A stretch of 55,807 bases of DNA from positions 1-55,807 of the forward strand of contig JAKPQM010000026.1 in the NCBI GenBank assembly GCA_029546925.1, in the 5' to 3' direction. This document shows positions 1 through 7,786 of the stretch, piece after piece. The translations under genes were made by a program, and so were the position numbers. The DNA comes from Actinomycetes bacterium (lineage in GTDB: Bacteria > Actinomycetota > Coriobacteriia > Coriobacteriales > Atopobiaceae). How positions within the stretch are numbered: position 1 is the first letter of the stretch; each line of letters begins with the position of its first letter. The notes beneath the pieces were generated by a model. That model had not been told where the DNA came from. It made no database searches and worked only from the letters and a program-made list of their open reading frames with translations.

Positions 1-88
1 GGTGCTGCCGGGCGTGCTGGCTCTCGGGGGTGTCGCCTGTCTCGGCGTCTCGCTTGCCTCAAGGGCCCGCGGGCGCCATGACGGATAG
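1..88 (+). CDS. C-terminal tail of a membrane- or wall-anchored protein (partial)
   Basis: Only the last 28 codons lie in the window; the reading frame enters at base 2 and stops with TAG at 86-88. The residues are a hydrophobic stretch (VLPGVLALGGVACLGVSLA) followed by a short basic tail (SRARGRHDG). That is the layout of the C-terminal sorting signal of sortase substrates, but any LPXTG-like motif would lie upstream of the window and cannot be seen. The next gene starts inside this one (ATG at 78) and encodes a sortase-like protein, which supports a surface-protein role. The function of the main body is unknown. Confidence 0.5.
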   Translation, partial: VLPGVLALGGVACLGVSLASRARGRHDG

Positions 89-692
89 CGCTTCGCCGCA
101 CGCCCCGCATCGCGCATCCCAAGCCCTCGGTCTGCTGGGGGTGCTGCTCGTCGCTGTGGCGCTTGTGGTGTGGGCGCATGCGATCCAAATCAGGAGCCAG
201 TACGCGCGTGCCACAAGCGAGGTTCTTGCTCGTGTCGAAGCGCTGATCCCCACCGTCACCCCCGGTGCCTCGGCACCGCTGATGGGGGAGGCGGAGGGTG
301 TCCTCATGCCGTCCGTCTCCATAGACGGCGTGTCGTATTGCGGTATCCTCAGGCTCTCGTTCGCCGGGTCAGGGCTTCCCGTGAGGAGCGTCAACGCAGG
401 GGGGGCCATCGAGGTCGCCCCGTATTGCTTCGATGGGACTCCGACGTCCCGCATGGTGATCATTGGCTGGGATGGCGACTCGCAGTTCGGCCCCCTTTCG
501 CGCGCAGGCGTCGATGATGCGATCGTCTTTGTCGACGTCGACGGCATGAGCTACTCCTATCACGTCAACTCGCTCATCCTTCAGGATGGGTTCGACGTCT
601 CTGACGCGAGCATGAAAAACGCCGATCTCGTGCTCTGCACCTATGACTCTGCCTCGAACCGCTACCTCGTGCTGCTCGCCTCGCGCGACTGA
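78..692 (+). CDS. Sortase-like protein lacking the catalytic histidine
   Basis: The protein has 204 residues from ATG 78, chosen because it overlaps the upstream stop by 11 nt; the frame is open further upstream. An N-terminal membrane anchor covers about residues 17-36. The extracellular part follows the sortase fold: VIIGWDGDSQFGPLS (127-141) matches the VIAGH...FGxL block, then DGMSYSYHV, then LVLCTYDSASNRYLVL (184-199). Cys187 and Arg195 fit the catalytic Cys and Arg of sortases. The normally invariant His is Trp131 here. Sortases cleave a sorting motif and join the protein to the cell wall or pilus, and the upstream partial gene could be a substrate. Without the His, ordinary transpeptidase activity is doubtful. 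It may be inactive or have a specialised role. The family call is fairly sure, the activity is not. Confidence 0.7.
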   Translation: MTDSASPHAPHRASQALGLLGVLLVAVALVVWAHAIQIRSQYARATSEVLARVEALIPTVTPGASAPLMGEAEGVLMPSVSIDGVSYCGILRLSFAGSGLPVRSVNAGGAIEVAPYCFDGTPTSRMVIIGWDGDSQFGPLSRAGVDDAIVFVDVDGMSYSYHVNSLILQDGFDVSDASMKNADLVLCTYDSASNRYLVLLASRD

Positions 693-1024
693 CGGGTTGC
701 CCGCTAGGGTGCGAGGGCCCGCGCGCCAGCACCCCGTGCCAGCGCGTATGGGAGCACTTCCCGACCCGGTTTTCCCTGAAAAGCACGGGAACCGCCTTGG
801 GTGAGAACATGCCCTTGATTGACCCTCGGGGTGTTCGCGCCGGTAGATGGGCTGGAAATCCTCCGCATTCTATCGGGAGATGAGGGCGGATGAGAGGTCT
901 CTTGTTCTTCGGCGATCCAAGTACGTTAGATTTTTTAATACCGAAGCGGGCCAAGAATGCCCTTGGAAACTCTGCTGCTGCGTGACAGAATATAAGCGGT
1001 CTTTCGGAAGAAGGGCTTCCAAGA

Positions 1025-1053
1025 GCCGGGGGTTGTCCCCCGGCGTTTCCTTT
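1025..1053 (+). terminator. Intrinsic terminator-like hairpin
   Basis: GCCGGGGG (1025-1032), loop TTGT and CCCCCGGC (1037-1044) form a perfect 8-bp GC stem, followed by GTTTCCTTT on the plus strand. No convincing gene lies just upstream (693-1024), so it either ends read-through from the sortase-like gene or belongs to an unrecognised RNA. Confidence 0.5.
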
Positions 1054-1160
1054 AAGGGGACAAATGGCGGGCTACCAACCTATAATTCGATTTCTTTTGA
1101 GCGATTCTCTTTCCGCCAACCCGCACGGGCTGTATGAGGACATAGCTCGACCAGCCCCTG

Positions 1161-1475
1161 CTACAATCCAGGTGGCAGTTGGCGGATTGGCAGTCGAAGC
1201 CCGCCATCCTGTCTGGGCAGACGGATCGTAGAGGATCCCGTTGGCCAGCAGCGCGTGGATGAGGTCTGCGCGACGGCGCGCCAGGGCACGGAGGGCCTGC
1301 TTGCGACCCTTGCCCACGGCGCGTTTCTTCTCGTAGCAGCTCCTCGCCCCGCCGCCGTGCAGGACGGCGGAGCCGACAGACTGGATGAAAGCATTCTTAA
1401 GCCTGCCGCTTCCGCCCTTGCGCTCCTTGAGGAAGCGACACCTCACGCACGGTCTTGACTCGAGAAGGCCCGGAG
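1161..1475 (-). pseudogene. IS110-type transposase, C-terminal remnant
   Basis: Read on the minus strand, this stretch encodes GSGRLKNAFIQSV, then a block with YEKKRAVGKGRKQALRALA and RRADLIHALLANG. This is the C-terminal part of IS110/IS1111-type transposases (the transposase_20 region and the RxxADxI tail). The N-terminal DEDD catalytic domain is absent, and no start codon with a ribosome site precedes the fragment. The frame continues past the first listed start (GTG 1446) to about 1475 without a clear beginning. No terminal repeats were found. It is a dead insertion-sequence fragment marking past mobile-element activity next to the defence-like pair at 1963-3961. Confidence 0.6.
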
Positions 1476-1478
1476 ATT

Positions 1479-1727
1479 TTAGTTCTCCGCTTCCGACTCC
1501 TCGACCTTCTTGTGCGGTTTCACGATCTCGTAATCCTTGTTAGCGCCGGGCCAATGCAGCCACGCCCAAGTCGATGGAAAATAGCCGAACCCAGCCGATG
1601 TAAAACAGTCAACCTCAGAGATCATGCGGTGCATCCCGCGCTCGCCATCATCGAATGCCTTGGGATGAGCGAACGGCGGCAATGGCGATCTCATCGCCGT
1701 AGAATGTGGCGCACGTGCTGTGGCCAT
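1479..1727 (-). CDS. Hypothetical small protein or gene fragment
   Basis: An 82-residue frame on the minus strand. Its second half (about residues 27-82) is protein-like, rich in aromatic and acidic residues (FGYFPSTWAWLHWPG; tail KKVEESEAEN). The first 25 residues look non-coding. There is no Shine-Dalgarno site before ATG 1727 and an in-frame stop lies just upstream, so it may be the end of a decayed gene. I do not recognise a family. It lies between the IS110 remnant and a 10-bp inverted repeat. Confidence 0.25.
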   Translation of the reverse strand: MATARAPHSTAMRSPLPPFAHPKAFDDGERGMHRMISEVDCFTSAGFGYFPSTWAWLHWPGANKDYEIVKPHKKVEESEAEN

Positions 1728-1736
1728 GGTAATTGT

Positions 1737-1769
1737 GCGGCATCAGGCGAGGGAAGGGTCTGATGCCGC
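1737..1769. repeat. 10-bp perfect inverted repeat
   Basis: GCGGCATCAG (1737-1746) and CTGATGCCGC (1760-1769) are exact reverse complements separated by 13 nt. No T-run follows on either side, so this is not a standard terminator. It may be an operator or the edge of a decayed mobile element. Bases 1770-1962, between here and the defence-like pair, hold nothing I recognise. Confidence 0.4.
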
Positions 1770-1962
1770 ATATCGATGGGCGTGTGCTTGAGCGTCATTG
1801 CATCGGGATTGCGGGCATCGGGGATAGGTTGATCGTCTAACCGTACCAAGAAGGTAAACATACCGGAAAAATTACATTCCCTTTACCGTCGGATGCAGTT
1901 TTGCAGGGATAACACTCCTCCCGCGAAAACGAATGCAACTTTTGCCCCACCGAATTTTACAT

Positions 1963-2637
1963 TCATTGCCAGCCAACGCCGACTATCGCCTTCTCAAGCA
2001 AATCCAAGGGAATGGGCGCATCCTCCATGATTTTCTCCATGTCGAGGGCCTGAATAAGAGGTCTGGTTCGGTCGCCCTCGTGGTAGGGACGATTGAGCGC
2101 GGACATCTGATGCAGCCTCTTCATTCTCACCTTGCCTTTGCGCCCGCCGGGCATCGGTGTACCAGCGGATAGACCGAGGAACTTGAGGACGCCAGCATAG
2201 TCGCATAGCATCACGTCCTCGATATCGGCCTCGGCTGCAAGGTCGACGATGACCTCTGCACTCCGTTCTATGTCTTTCCTAAGGCGGGCCCAATCCCCCT
2301 CGTGGAACTTGGTGATGCTGCTGTTGTATGCGTCGGTGTCGTAGCCCAGAAAGACAGACCACGGAATGTCCGCATGTCTGGCGGCACATGACCTCAAGAA
2401 CCACTCTGCCGAGTTCGTCATCTGCGTTACGGTGCCTACGTTGTTAAGCTTGACGATGACAACCGTGCCGTCCGATCTCCTTACTTCAAAGTTCGTACCG
2501 TCGACACCCGATATTCTGGTTATGTCGAGGCCGTGCATGCGCGTACGGTACTCGATGAATTCCGAGTAGAAGACCTTTTCCGTGTCACCCTCTACAATGA
2601 GAGCCACTCCGACGTCGTACATATTCTCCTCGGCCAT
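1963..2637 (-). CDS. TOPRIM-type nuclease-like partner of the adjacent ATPase
   Basis: 224 residues from ATG 2637, chosen over a TTG at 2649 because AAGGA sits 4 nt upstream and the ATPase stop ends 1 nt before it. Residues 10-20 (GVALIVEGDTE) carry a TOPRIM-like Glu (E16). Residues 94-104 (SVFLGYDTDAY) carry the DxD pair (D100, D102) that binds metal in OLD and DUF4435 nucleases. A conserved-looking C-terminal half follows, with a basic GGRKGKVRMK stretch. It is coupled to the ATPase gene upstream. OLD-type and PARIS-type systems pair such an ATPase with a TOPRIM effector to cut nucleic acid during phage attack. The motifs are seen, the defence role is inferred, and the exact family is not recognised. 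Confidence 0.6.
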   Translation of the reverse strand: MAEENMYDVGVALIVEGDTEKVFYSEFIEYRTRMHGLDITRISGVDGTNFEVRRSDGTVVIVKLNNVGTVTQMTNSAEWFLRSCAARHADIPWSVFLGYDTDAYNSSITKFHEGDWARLRKDIERSAEVIVDLAAEADIEDVMLCDYAGVLKFLGLSAGTPMPGGRKGKVRMKRLHQMSALNRPYHEGDRTRPLIQALDMEKIMEDAPIPLDLLEKAIVGVGWQ

Positions 2638-2638
2638 G

Positions 2639-3961
2639 CTATCCTTCAAGAACGCTTGACAGCATTGTAGAACCGTCGCTGTCGGAAGACATCAGCTCGA
2701 ACAGATATTCGCCGAATCCGAGGCCCCTGTCGTGCGCATACGAGTTGACCTTTTTCGCCGCGTCCTCGCGTATCCTTTTGAATCTCGCAACGCCGCTATC
2801 ATTTGGTTCTCCGATATAAATCTGCCGGGGCTTGAGGTACTGAATGAGGAAGGGCGAGTGGCTCGTGATGAGCAGTGAGGTTCCGCCGATGTTCTCGTCG
2901 AGCAACTCAAGTAGCTCGCCAAGCATCTTAGGATGGATGCTCGTCTCGACCTCTTCTATCCCAATGCACTGTGCGTCGTACGCCTCTGCAATGATGACGT
3001 TTGTCAGTAGCCACACGATACGCTTGGTACCTGTCGACATCATATTCATGTTGACTGGCTGGTTGAGGTACGAGCTGCGTACGGTCATGCGGTAGAGCTC
3101 ATCGCGTATCCTGAAGGGCACATCGTCTCCATCCTCGGCGCCTTTGGGACCACGAAGATGCTTCTCCAGAGCGTCATGATCCTCTTTACGTAGCTCGTAA
3201 GAGTTGACGGCTATATCCTCGAACTCGGGGAACAGCGTGAAGAGTGCGGCGAGGAGGTCATCGTAGCGTTCTTTGTGGTTGGCCTTGAGGCGGTACATCG
3301 CCCTCGGTAGATCTTCGTCATCGAATGCGGCCATCTTGTCGCTGTCCGTCCCGCTCTTCATCTCGAATGGCGTCGGCCGAAAACGACCGGAGGCGTCGAG
3401 CGAGGCGCATAGAGAAAACCCAATTTCCTTAATCCTCTTGATTGCAGGGTTGATATCGATGTCCTCGATGGCGGTCAACACGTCGATGGCGAGTTGATTG
3501 CCATCGAGCTGTATGGTGCGGAATGAGCGCGTGTCGTGGCTTTTCTTATATCTCCCCTTGTCCCTGCGGAGGTAGTTGGTCCATCTGCCGCCACGCTGGG
3601 GGTTTATTTCGATGGTCTCGTCGGTGATCAGCCGACCCGTACCATCATCGCGCTGCCACGAAAACGAGAAGCCATAGCGTACGAAGCGATATTCGCCGAG
3701 GCTGGGGTCTTCGAACTCGATCTGGAAGCGAAAGTCTTCGTTTGCAAGTTCGGGCACGAGGGGGATTCCGCCCACGTAGCCCATCATCGTGCTGCGAGTT
3801 CTAGGGCTTTCGTTGATGAACGTTGTGGCGAAATCGATCGCGTCCAGCAGGTTCGACTTGCCATAGTTGTTAGGTGATACAAACGCCGTTATGCCGCCAA
3901 GTTCTATCGTGGTTTTCGCAACGTTGCGAAAACCGCCTACAGTCAAGCCTAGCAATCTCAT
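2639..3961 (-). CDS. AAA ATPase of the OLD/AAA_15-AAA_21 type
   Basis: 440 residues; ATG 3961 follows AGGAGGT by 5 nt. It has an ABC/SMC-like ATPase layout: the N-terminal LTVGGFRNV strand, Walker A SPNNYGKS (29-36), a signature-like MSTGTKRI (308-315), Walker B CIGIEEVETSIHP (332-344) and an H-loop LITSHSPFL (364-372). The first Gly of the P-loop is Ser, a change that also occurs in defence-associated AAA_15/21 ATPases. The middle region (about 80-300) is the variable coiled or arm part. It is first in a two-gene unit with the TOPRIM-like gene and is preceded by AT-rich DNA. It likely senses a trigger and controls the partner. A DNA-repair role is the alternative. Confidence 0.75.
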   Translation of the reverse strand: MRLLGLTVGGFRNVAKTTIELGGITAFVSPNNYGKSNLLDAIDFATTFINESPRTRSTMMGYVGGIPLVPELANEDFRFQIEFEDPSLGEYRFVRYGFSFSWQRDDGTGRLITDETIEINPQRGGRWTNYLRRDKGRYKKSHDTRSFRTIQLDGNQLAIDVLTAIEDIDINPAIKRIKEIGFSLCASLDASGRFRPTPFEMKSGTDSDKMAAFDDEDLPRAMYRLKANHKERYDDLLAALFTLFPEFEDIAVNSYELRKEDHDALEKHLRGPKGAEDGDDVPFRIRDELYRMTVRSSYLNQPVNMNMMSTGTKRIVWLLTNVIIAEAYDAQCIGIEEVETSIHPKMLGELLELLDENIGGTSLLITSHSPFLIQYLKPRQIYIGEPNDSGVARFKRIREDAAKKVNSYAHDRGLGFGEYLFELMSSDSDGSTMLSSVLEG

Positions 3962-4711
3962 AACGACCTCCTGAATGATAATTAATACTTCATTGGATCA
4001 TTAATAGGAACTATTATATTACGCAATATGAAGATAAACAATAAAATATAGGTAAGAAAATATTACGTTCATAGTGTATACAATAGCAGGTTGGCTGTTC
4101 TTGGGAAGCGGCTAGACCGATACTGATATGCCATGTCGGAATGCAGCAACGATCATCAGCAGCTCGCTGGCGGGCTCAGGCATGTGAGCGGCACGATGCC
4201 CAACGAGCCACCGCCGCCCAACCCTCGCGATGATTTTCCGATTGTCCGAGATCTGCATATAACGTCGTCAGAGAAGGATATAAGGCAGAGGTGCATCGTC
4301 ACATCCGGCTGTTCGGATCCGAAGGCAAGGCTTGGTGATTTCTCCGGAGCCGTCTACTTATAAGCGCGTCGATGACTTTTTTCAGAGGGAGCCGTGCCAG
4401 TTGCGCATGGGAGGATCAACGATAAAATTCCCAGCCATCTTGCAATATCGAACAGGGCGCTCCTCAGGCTGATCCCAGCATCCTCATACATGCCCCATGG
4501 GCAAGAGGCTCTCGGCATGCCTCATTTGGAATGCGGATCGTAGGCTCCTGCGGCAAACTCCTCATTGCCGTTAAGCAGAACCGTCAACGACTATGTGTGG
4601 GTCGCATGCGCGACAACTCTCGCCGGATTAAGGGAGGCCCCTCTCGAGCTCTGGCAAACGGCGCTGTGGTAAGGTTGTACAGGTATCGAATGCTTGATCG
4701 GGGGATCATCC
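3962..4711. other. Intergenic patch: AT-rich promoter zone plus unassigned DNA
   Basis: Bases 3970-4085 are strikingly AT-rich compared with the rest of the window and lie just upstream of the ATPase gene, so they probably hold its promoter; no single -35/-10 pair stands out. Bases 4093-4690 return to moderate GC and hold no recognisable gene. One minus-strand frame, about 4497 down to 4363, reads protein-like (MYEDAGISLRSALFDIARW...) and ends in a stop. It could be the remnant of a gene end. The change in composition fits a junction of acquired and resident DNA. Confidence 0.4.
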
Positions 4712-6586
4712 ATGCCTGAGACAACGCGAGCTCCCAAACACGCAGCCCACCTCGCCAAGGCCGATGACTTCGCTTCGCAGGGAGCGTATCAGGAGCAGCC
4801 TGTTGCGTACACGCGCCTGCGCAAGCGTCGCAAGAAGCGCGGCCATGGCTGCCTCATCTCCTTCCTGGCGGTGCTTCTGGTCGCTCTCGCGATTGTCGGG
4901 GCATGCGGATACAAGCTCTATACATCTGCGAAACAGGTCCATACCCAAGGCACGTGGATGCTCACCCAGATCGATCCCATGAAAGAGGCGCTCGAGACGG
5001 GAGATTCCGAGCGGCTCATCTCCATTTCCCAGGAACTCACCCAGACGGCTGCTTGGATCAATGCGGAAACACACACCACGTTCTGGAACCTCGCATCGTT
5101 CCTGCCGGTTTTCGGTGAGGATATCCGTACGGTCCAGACGCTCGGAGGGTTGGCCGAGTCGCTCACGCGGGATGCGCTCACGCCGATCTCCGAGAGCGTG
5201 GCCGGGCTCAAGCTCGGCGATCTGGTGCAGGACGGCCAGATCGATGTGGCATTGCTGCAAAGAATTGCGATCCCCGTGTCGGGGGCGCTGCCCTTGATCA
5301 GAGACGCCGCGGCTACCATCGGGGCGCTGCCCGATGCCCATATCCAGAAGGTGCAGAACATCCTCGACAAGGTGCGCGATCCGCTCGACGAGTACGGCTC
5401 GCTGCTCGATTTCGCCGATCAGGCGCTCGCGCTGCTGCCTCGCATGCTCGGCGCGGATGGCCAGACCCGCACATACCTCGTGCTTGCCTTGAGCAATGCC
5501 GAGCTGCGCTCTGCGGGCGGCTTTCCCGGTGCCTGGGGTACCCTCACCGTCACCGATGGGCGGTTCGAGCTGGGAGGGTTCACGGCAGATATCATGCGTG
5601 TTGATGGTATCTCTGTCGAGCTTCATGAGGACGAGGGCGTCTACAACTTCGGCATCGGAAGCGGCCCGAACTCCGCTATAGCTATGCCTAACTTCAATCG
5701 TACGGGCGAGATCGCGGCCGACTATTGGCGGCAGTGGAGCGGGCGGCATGCCGACGGCGTCGTTGCACTCGATCCGGTGGCATTGCAGCAGCTCATTGCC
5801 CTGACGGGGGAGTTCGATGCAGAGGATGGCACCCACATCGACGGCTCCAATGCCGCCTACGAGATCCTCCACAACGTCTATGTGCGCTACGGGAACGACA
5901 ATGCGTCCCATGATGCGTTCTTCTCCGATGTCGCCGATCGTGCAGCGTCAGTGTTCTTCGGGAACCTCGGCAATGCAGACACGGGTGCTCTCGTTGGGCT
6001 GGTAAAGCGTCTGGGCGAGGAGCGCCGGTTCCAGATGTGGATGGCGGATGCCGACGAGGAGGCGCTCGTGAGCGCGCTCGGATTCGGCGGGGAGTATGCG
6101 CACGATCCGCTCGAGCCGGTGCTCGGCATCTTCCTGAACGACCAGACCTACTCCAAGATCGATTGGTACGCCGCCGTTGACGTGCAGGTGAGCGAGCCGC
6201 AGATCAACGCCGATGGCACCCAGACCTATACGATCGCGGCGACGCTTACCAACACCATCACGTGGGACGAGGCCGAATCATTACCGGGGTATGTTACGGG
6301 TTGGAACAGCGGGAAACGCGACGTTACCGACATGATCACCACGCTGTTCTTCTCGATGCCCCAGGATGCCGTGCTGGAGTCGTTCGAGGTGAGTCCCGAG
6401 GCGTCCTACTGGGACGGCTGGCCCGAGGGCATCCAGGTCGTGAAGACGATCGCGCAGGATCTGGCGGGCGAGTCCACGGTGTTCACGATGCGCGTGACCG
6501 TTCCTGCGGGCGCCGAGCCGCTGGTGGTGCACGTGACCCCGCTTGCGCAGGAGGGCAATCTCACCATCAGCTACGCAGGGCGGTAG
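4712..6586 (+). CDS. DUF4012 domain membrane protein
   Basis: 624 residues from ATG 4712, chosen over an upstream TTG because GGGGG lies 7 nt before it. The first 47 residues are cytoplasmic and end in a basic cluster (RKRRKKRGHG). One membrane helix covers about 48-69, and the rest should be outside the cell. The DUF4012 core starts around residue 245 with QTRTYLVLALSNAELR and SAGGFPGAWGTLTV, typical of the family. The C-terminal third is beta-rich. DUF4012 proteins occur in Actinobacteria and Firmicutes, often near cell-envelope or exopolysaccharide genes, but have no proven reaction. The gene stands alone here. The family assignment is firm, the function unknown. Confidence 0.8.
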   Translation: MPETTRAPKHAAHLAKADDFASQGAYQEQPVAYTRLRKRRKKRGHGCLISFLAVLLVALAIVGACGYKLYTSAKQVHTQGTWMLTQIDPMKEALETGDSERLISISQELTQTAAWINAETHTTFWNLASFLPVFGEDIRTVQTLGGLAESLTRDALTPISESVAGLKLGDLVQDGQIDVALLQRIAIPVSGALPLIRDAAATIGALPDAHIQKVQNILDKVRDPLDEYGSLLDFADQALALLPRMLGADGQTRTYLVLALSNAELRSAGGFPGAWGTLTVTDGRFELGGFTADIMRVDGISVELHEDEGVYNFGIGSGPNSAIAMPNFNRTGEIAADYWRQWSGRHADGVVALDPVALQQLIALTGEFDAEDGTHIDGSNAAYEILHNVYVRYGNDNASHDAFFSDVADRAASVFFGNLGNADTGALVGLVKRLGEERRFQMWMADADEEALVSALGFGGEYAHDPLEPVLGIFLNDQTYSKIDWYAAVDVQVSEPQINADGTQTYTIAATLTNTITWDEAESLPGYVTGWNSGKRDVTDMITTLFFSMPQDAVLESFEVSPEASYWDGWPEGIQVVKTIAQDLAGESTVFTMRVTVPAGAEPLVVHVTPLAQEGNLTISYAGR

Positions 6587-6600
6587 CTTCCGGGCGATAT

Positions 6601-6620
6601 AGCTCCAATAGGAGCTTCTC
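6601..6620 (+). terminator. Weak hairpin after the DUF4012 gene
   Basis: AGCTCC (6601-6606), loop AATA and GGAGCT (6611-6616) form a 6-bp stem 14 nt after the DUF4012 stop, followed by TCTCGCATTT. The T-run is poor, so its use as a terminator is uncertain. Confidence 0.3.
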
Positions 6621-6693
6621 GCATTTGCCAGCCGGGCGCTCTGATCGTCCGATGCCCGACGGGCCCTCCACGTGACACTAAGCTGCTTTTGTT

Positions 6694-7647
6694 TTACGGA
6701 TTGCAGACTTTACAAGGCTCGTAGCCCCGGTCGATCAGCTCTTCGCGGGTTGTCTCCACATCCCAACGGTTGTGGCTCGCGATTGTGTCGACATACCTGC
6801 ACCAAGAATTGTGGAACTTCCCAGTATTGGTGTTGACGACATACGCCCGGGTGTTCACCGGTGCAGGTGCAGTCTCAGCAACAGGGGGCTCCTTGACCGT
6901 GACGGAGAATTCCTTCGTAGCCCGGTTCCCATGGATGTCTGCTGCCACTACAGTGTATGTGTAGGTTCCTGGCTGCGAGAGATCACTTGGGCCGTCGATC
7001 CGATACCATCCGCTCTCGTAAAAACGTTCGTTTCCTGCATCCGTTCCCGCCGTCTCGGGCTCGTTGCTCACGTAGGTGAGTCTGCCATCGACATCGTCGC
7101 TGACCGTGAGAACGTTGGCCTGAAGATCGGGCGTGTCGCCATACGCGACTATAATCGATTTTTCGTTGATCTCGATGTTCGGACCATGGGTATCGCGCAC
7201 GCGGAATGTGACGACTTGGCTCCGCACGAAGCTATCCAACGCCATGCGGAACATGACAGGAGCGTCGCCTACGGTCTGCAAGTCGATGCTATCGGATGTG
7301 GAAAGGACGACATCGGGGTTGTCACATTCGACGAAGCGCATTGGATCGAGGGCCTCGGTTCCGTACTCAAGATAGACCGTCTTGGACTTGAGCACGGCAG
7401 CATCTAAGGCATATTGGATTACATGGCTGTTTTCGCTGACAACTTCCTCGAACTCCGCAAGCGAGCTTTGGATAAAGCCGGCTCCACTATTTGTGGCTAG
7501 CACGGTCGAATAGGCGGGTTCTTCGGAGCTTGAGGGGGTTGCTTCGGGATCCGATAAAAGGCCGGATATCAGAAGGAGGAGGGATGCGACGAGCACCGCG
7601 CCCTTCTTGAGCCCAAGACGTTGGAAGAAGCTCACGATGGCATCCAC
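6694..7647 (-). CDS. Anchored surface protein with Ig-like (DUF5011-type) domain and C-terminal Cys motif
   Basis: 317 residues from GTG 7647, with AAAGGCGGG upstream. The N-terminal helix (about 15-32) anchors or exports it. A Ser/Glu-rich linker follows, then a region of unknown fold. An Ig-like bacterial domain spans about 170-255 (GDTPDLQANVLTVSDDVDG ... PGTYTYTVVAADIHGN), of the DUF5011/HYR kind. The last 50 residues start with YVVNTNTGKFHNSWCRYV and end in GYEPCKVCNP. This Cys-containing module also ends many secreted nucleases and surface proteins of Gram-positive bacteria and resembles the Ada-like zinc fold. It is probably an extracellular protein that binds metal through its Cys residues. 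The biological role is unknown. It lies convergent to the DUF4012 gene. Confidence 0.7.
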   Translation of the reverse strand: MDAIVSFFQRLGLKKGAVLVASLLLLISGLLSDPEATPSSSEEPAYSTVLATNSGAGFIQSSLAEFEEVVSENSHVIQYALDAAVLKSKTVYLEYGTEALDPMRFVECDNPDVVLSTSDSIDLQTVGDAPVMFRMALDSFVRSQVVTFRVRDTHGPNIEINEKSIIVAYGDTPDLQANVLTVSDDVDGRLTYVSNEPETAGTDAGNERFYESGWYRIDGPSDLSQPGTYTYTVVAADIHGNRATKEFSVTVKEPPVAETAPAPVNTRAYVVNTNTGKFHNSWCRYVDTIASHNRWDVETTREELIDRGYEPCKVCNP

Positions 7648-7786
7648 GAGTCCCGCCTTTCATCCAAGGAAGCGAGTATCTTCGATGATATGGCTTAAGT
7701 CAGAAACTCTCGAGCTTTCAGCGCCAGAAGGACGCGATGACATATCCGAAAGGTGTAGGACTTGACTAGTGCCCGTGCATTCGCCA

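Noticed and set aside
847-1137. 96-codon plus-strand frame
   Set aside because: It runs through the 1025-1044 hairpin, has no ribosome site and does not look like protein.
4706-5911. 401-codon minus-strand frame
   Set aside because: Antisense to the DUF4012 gene.
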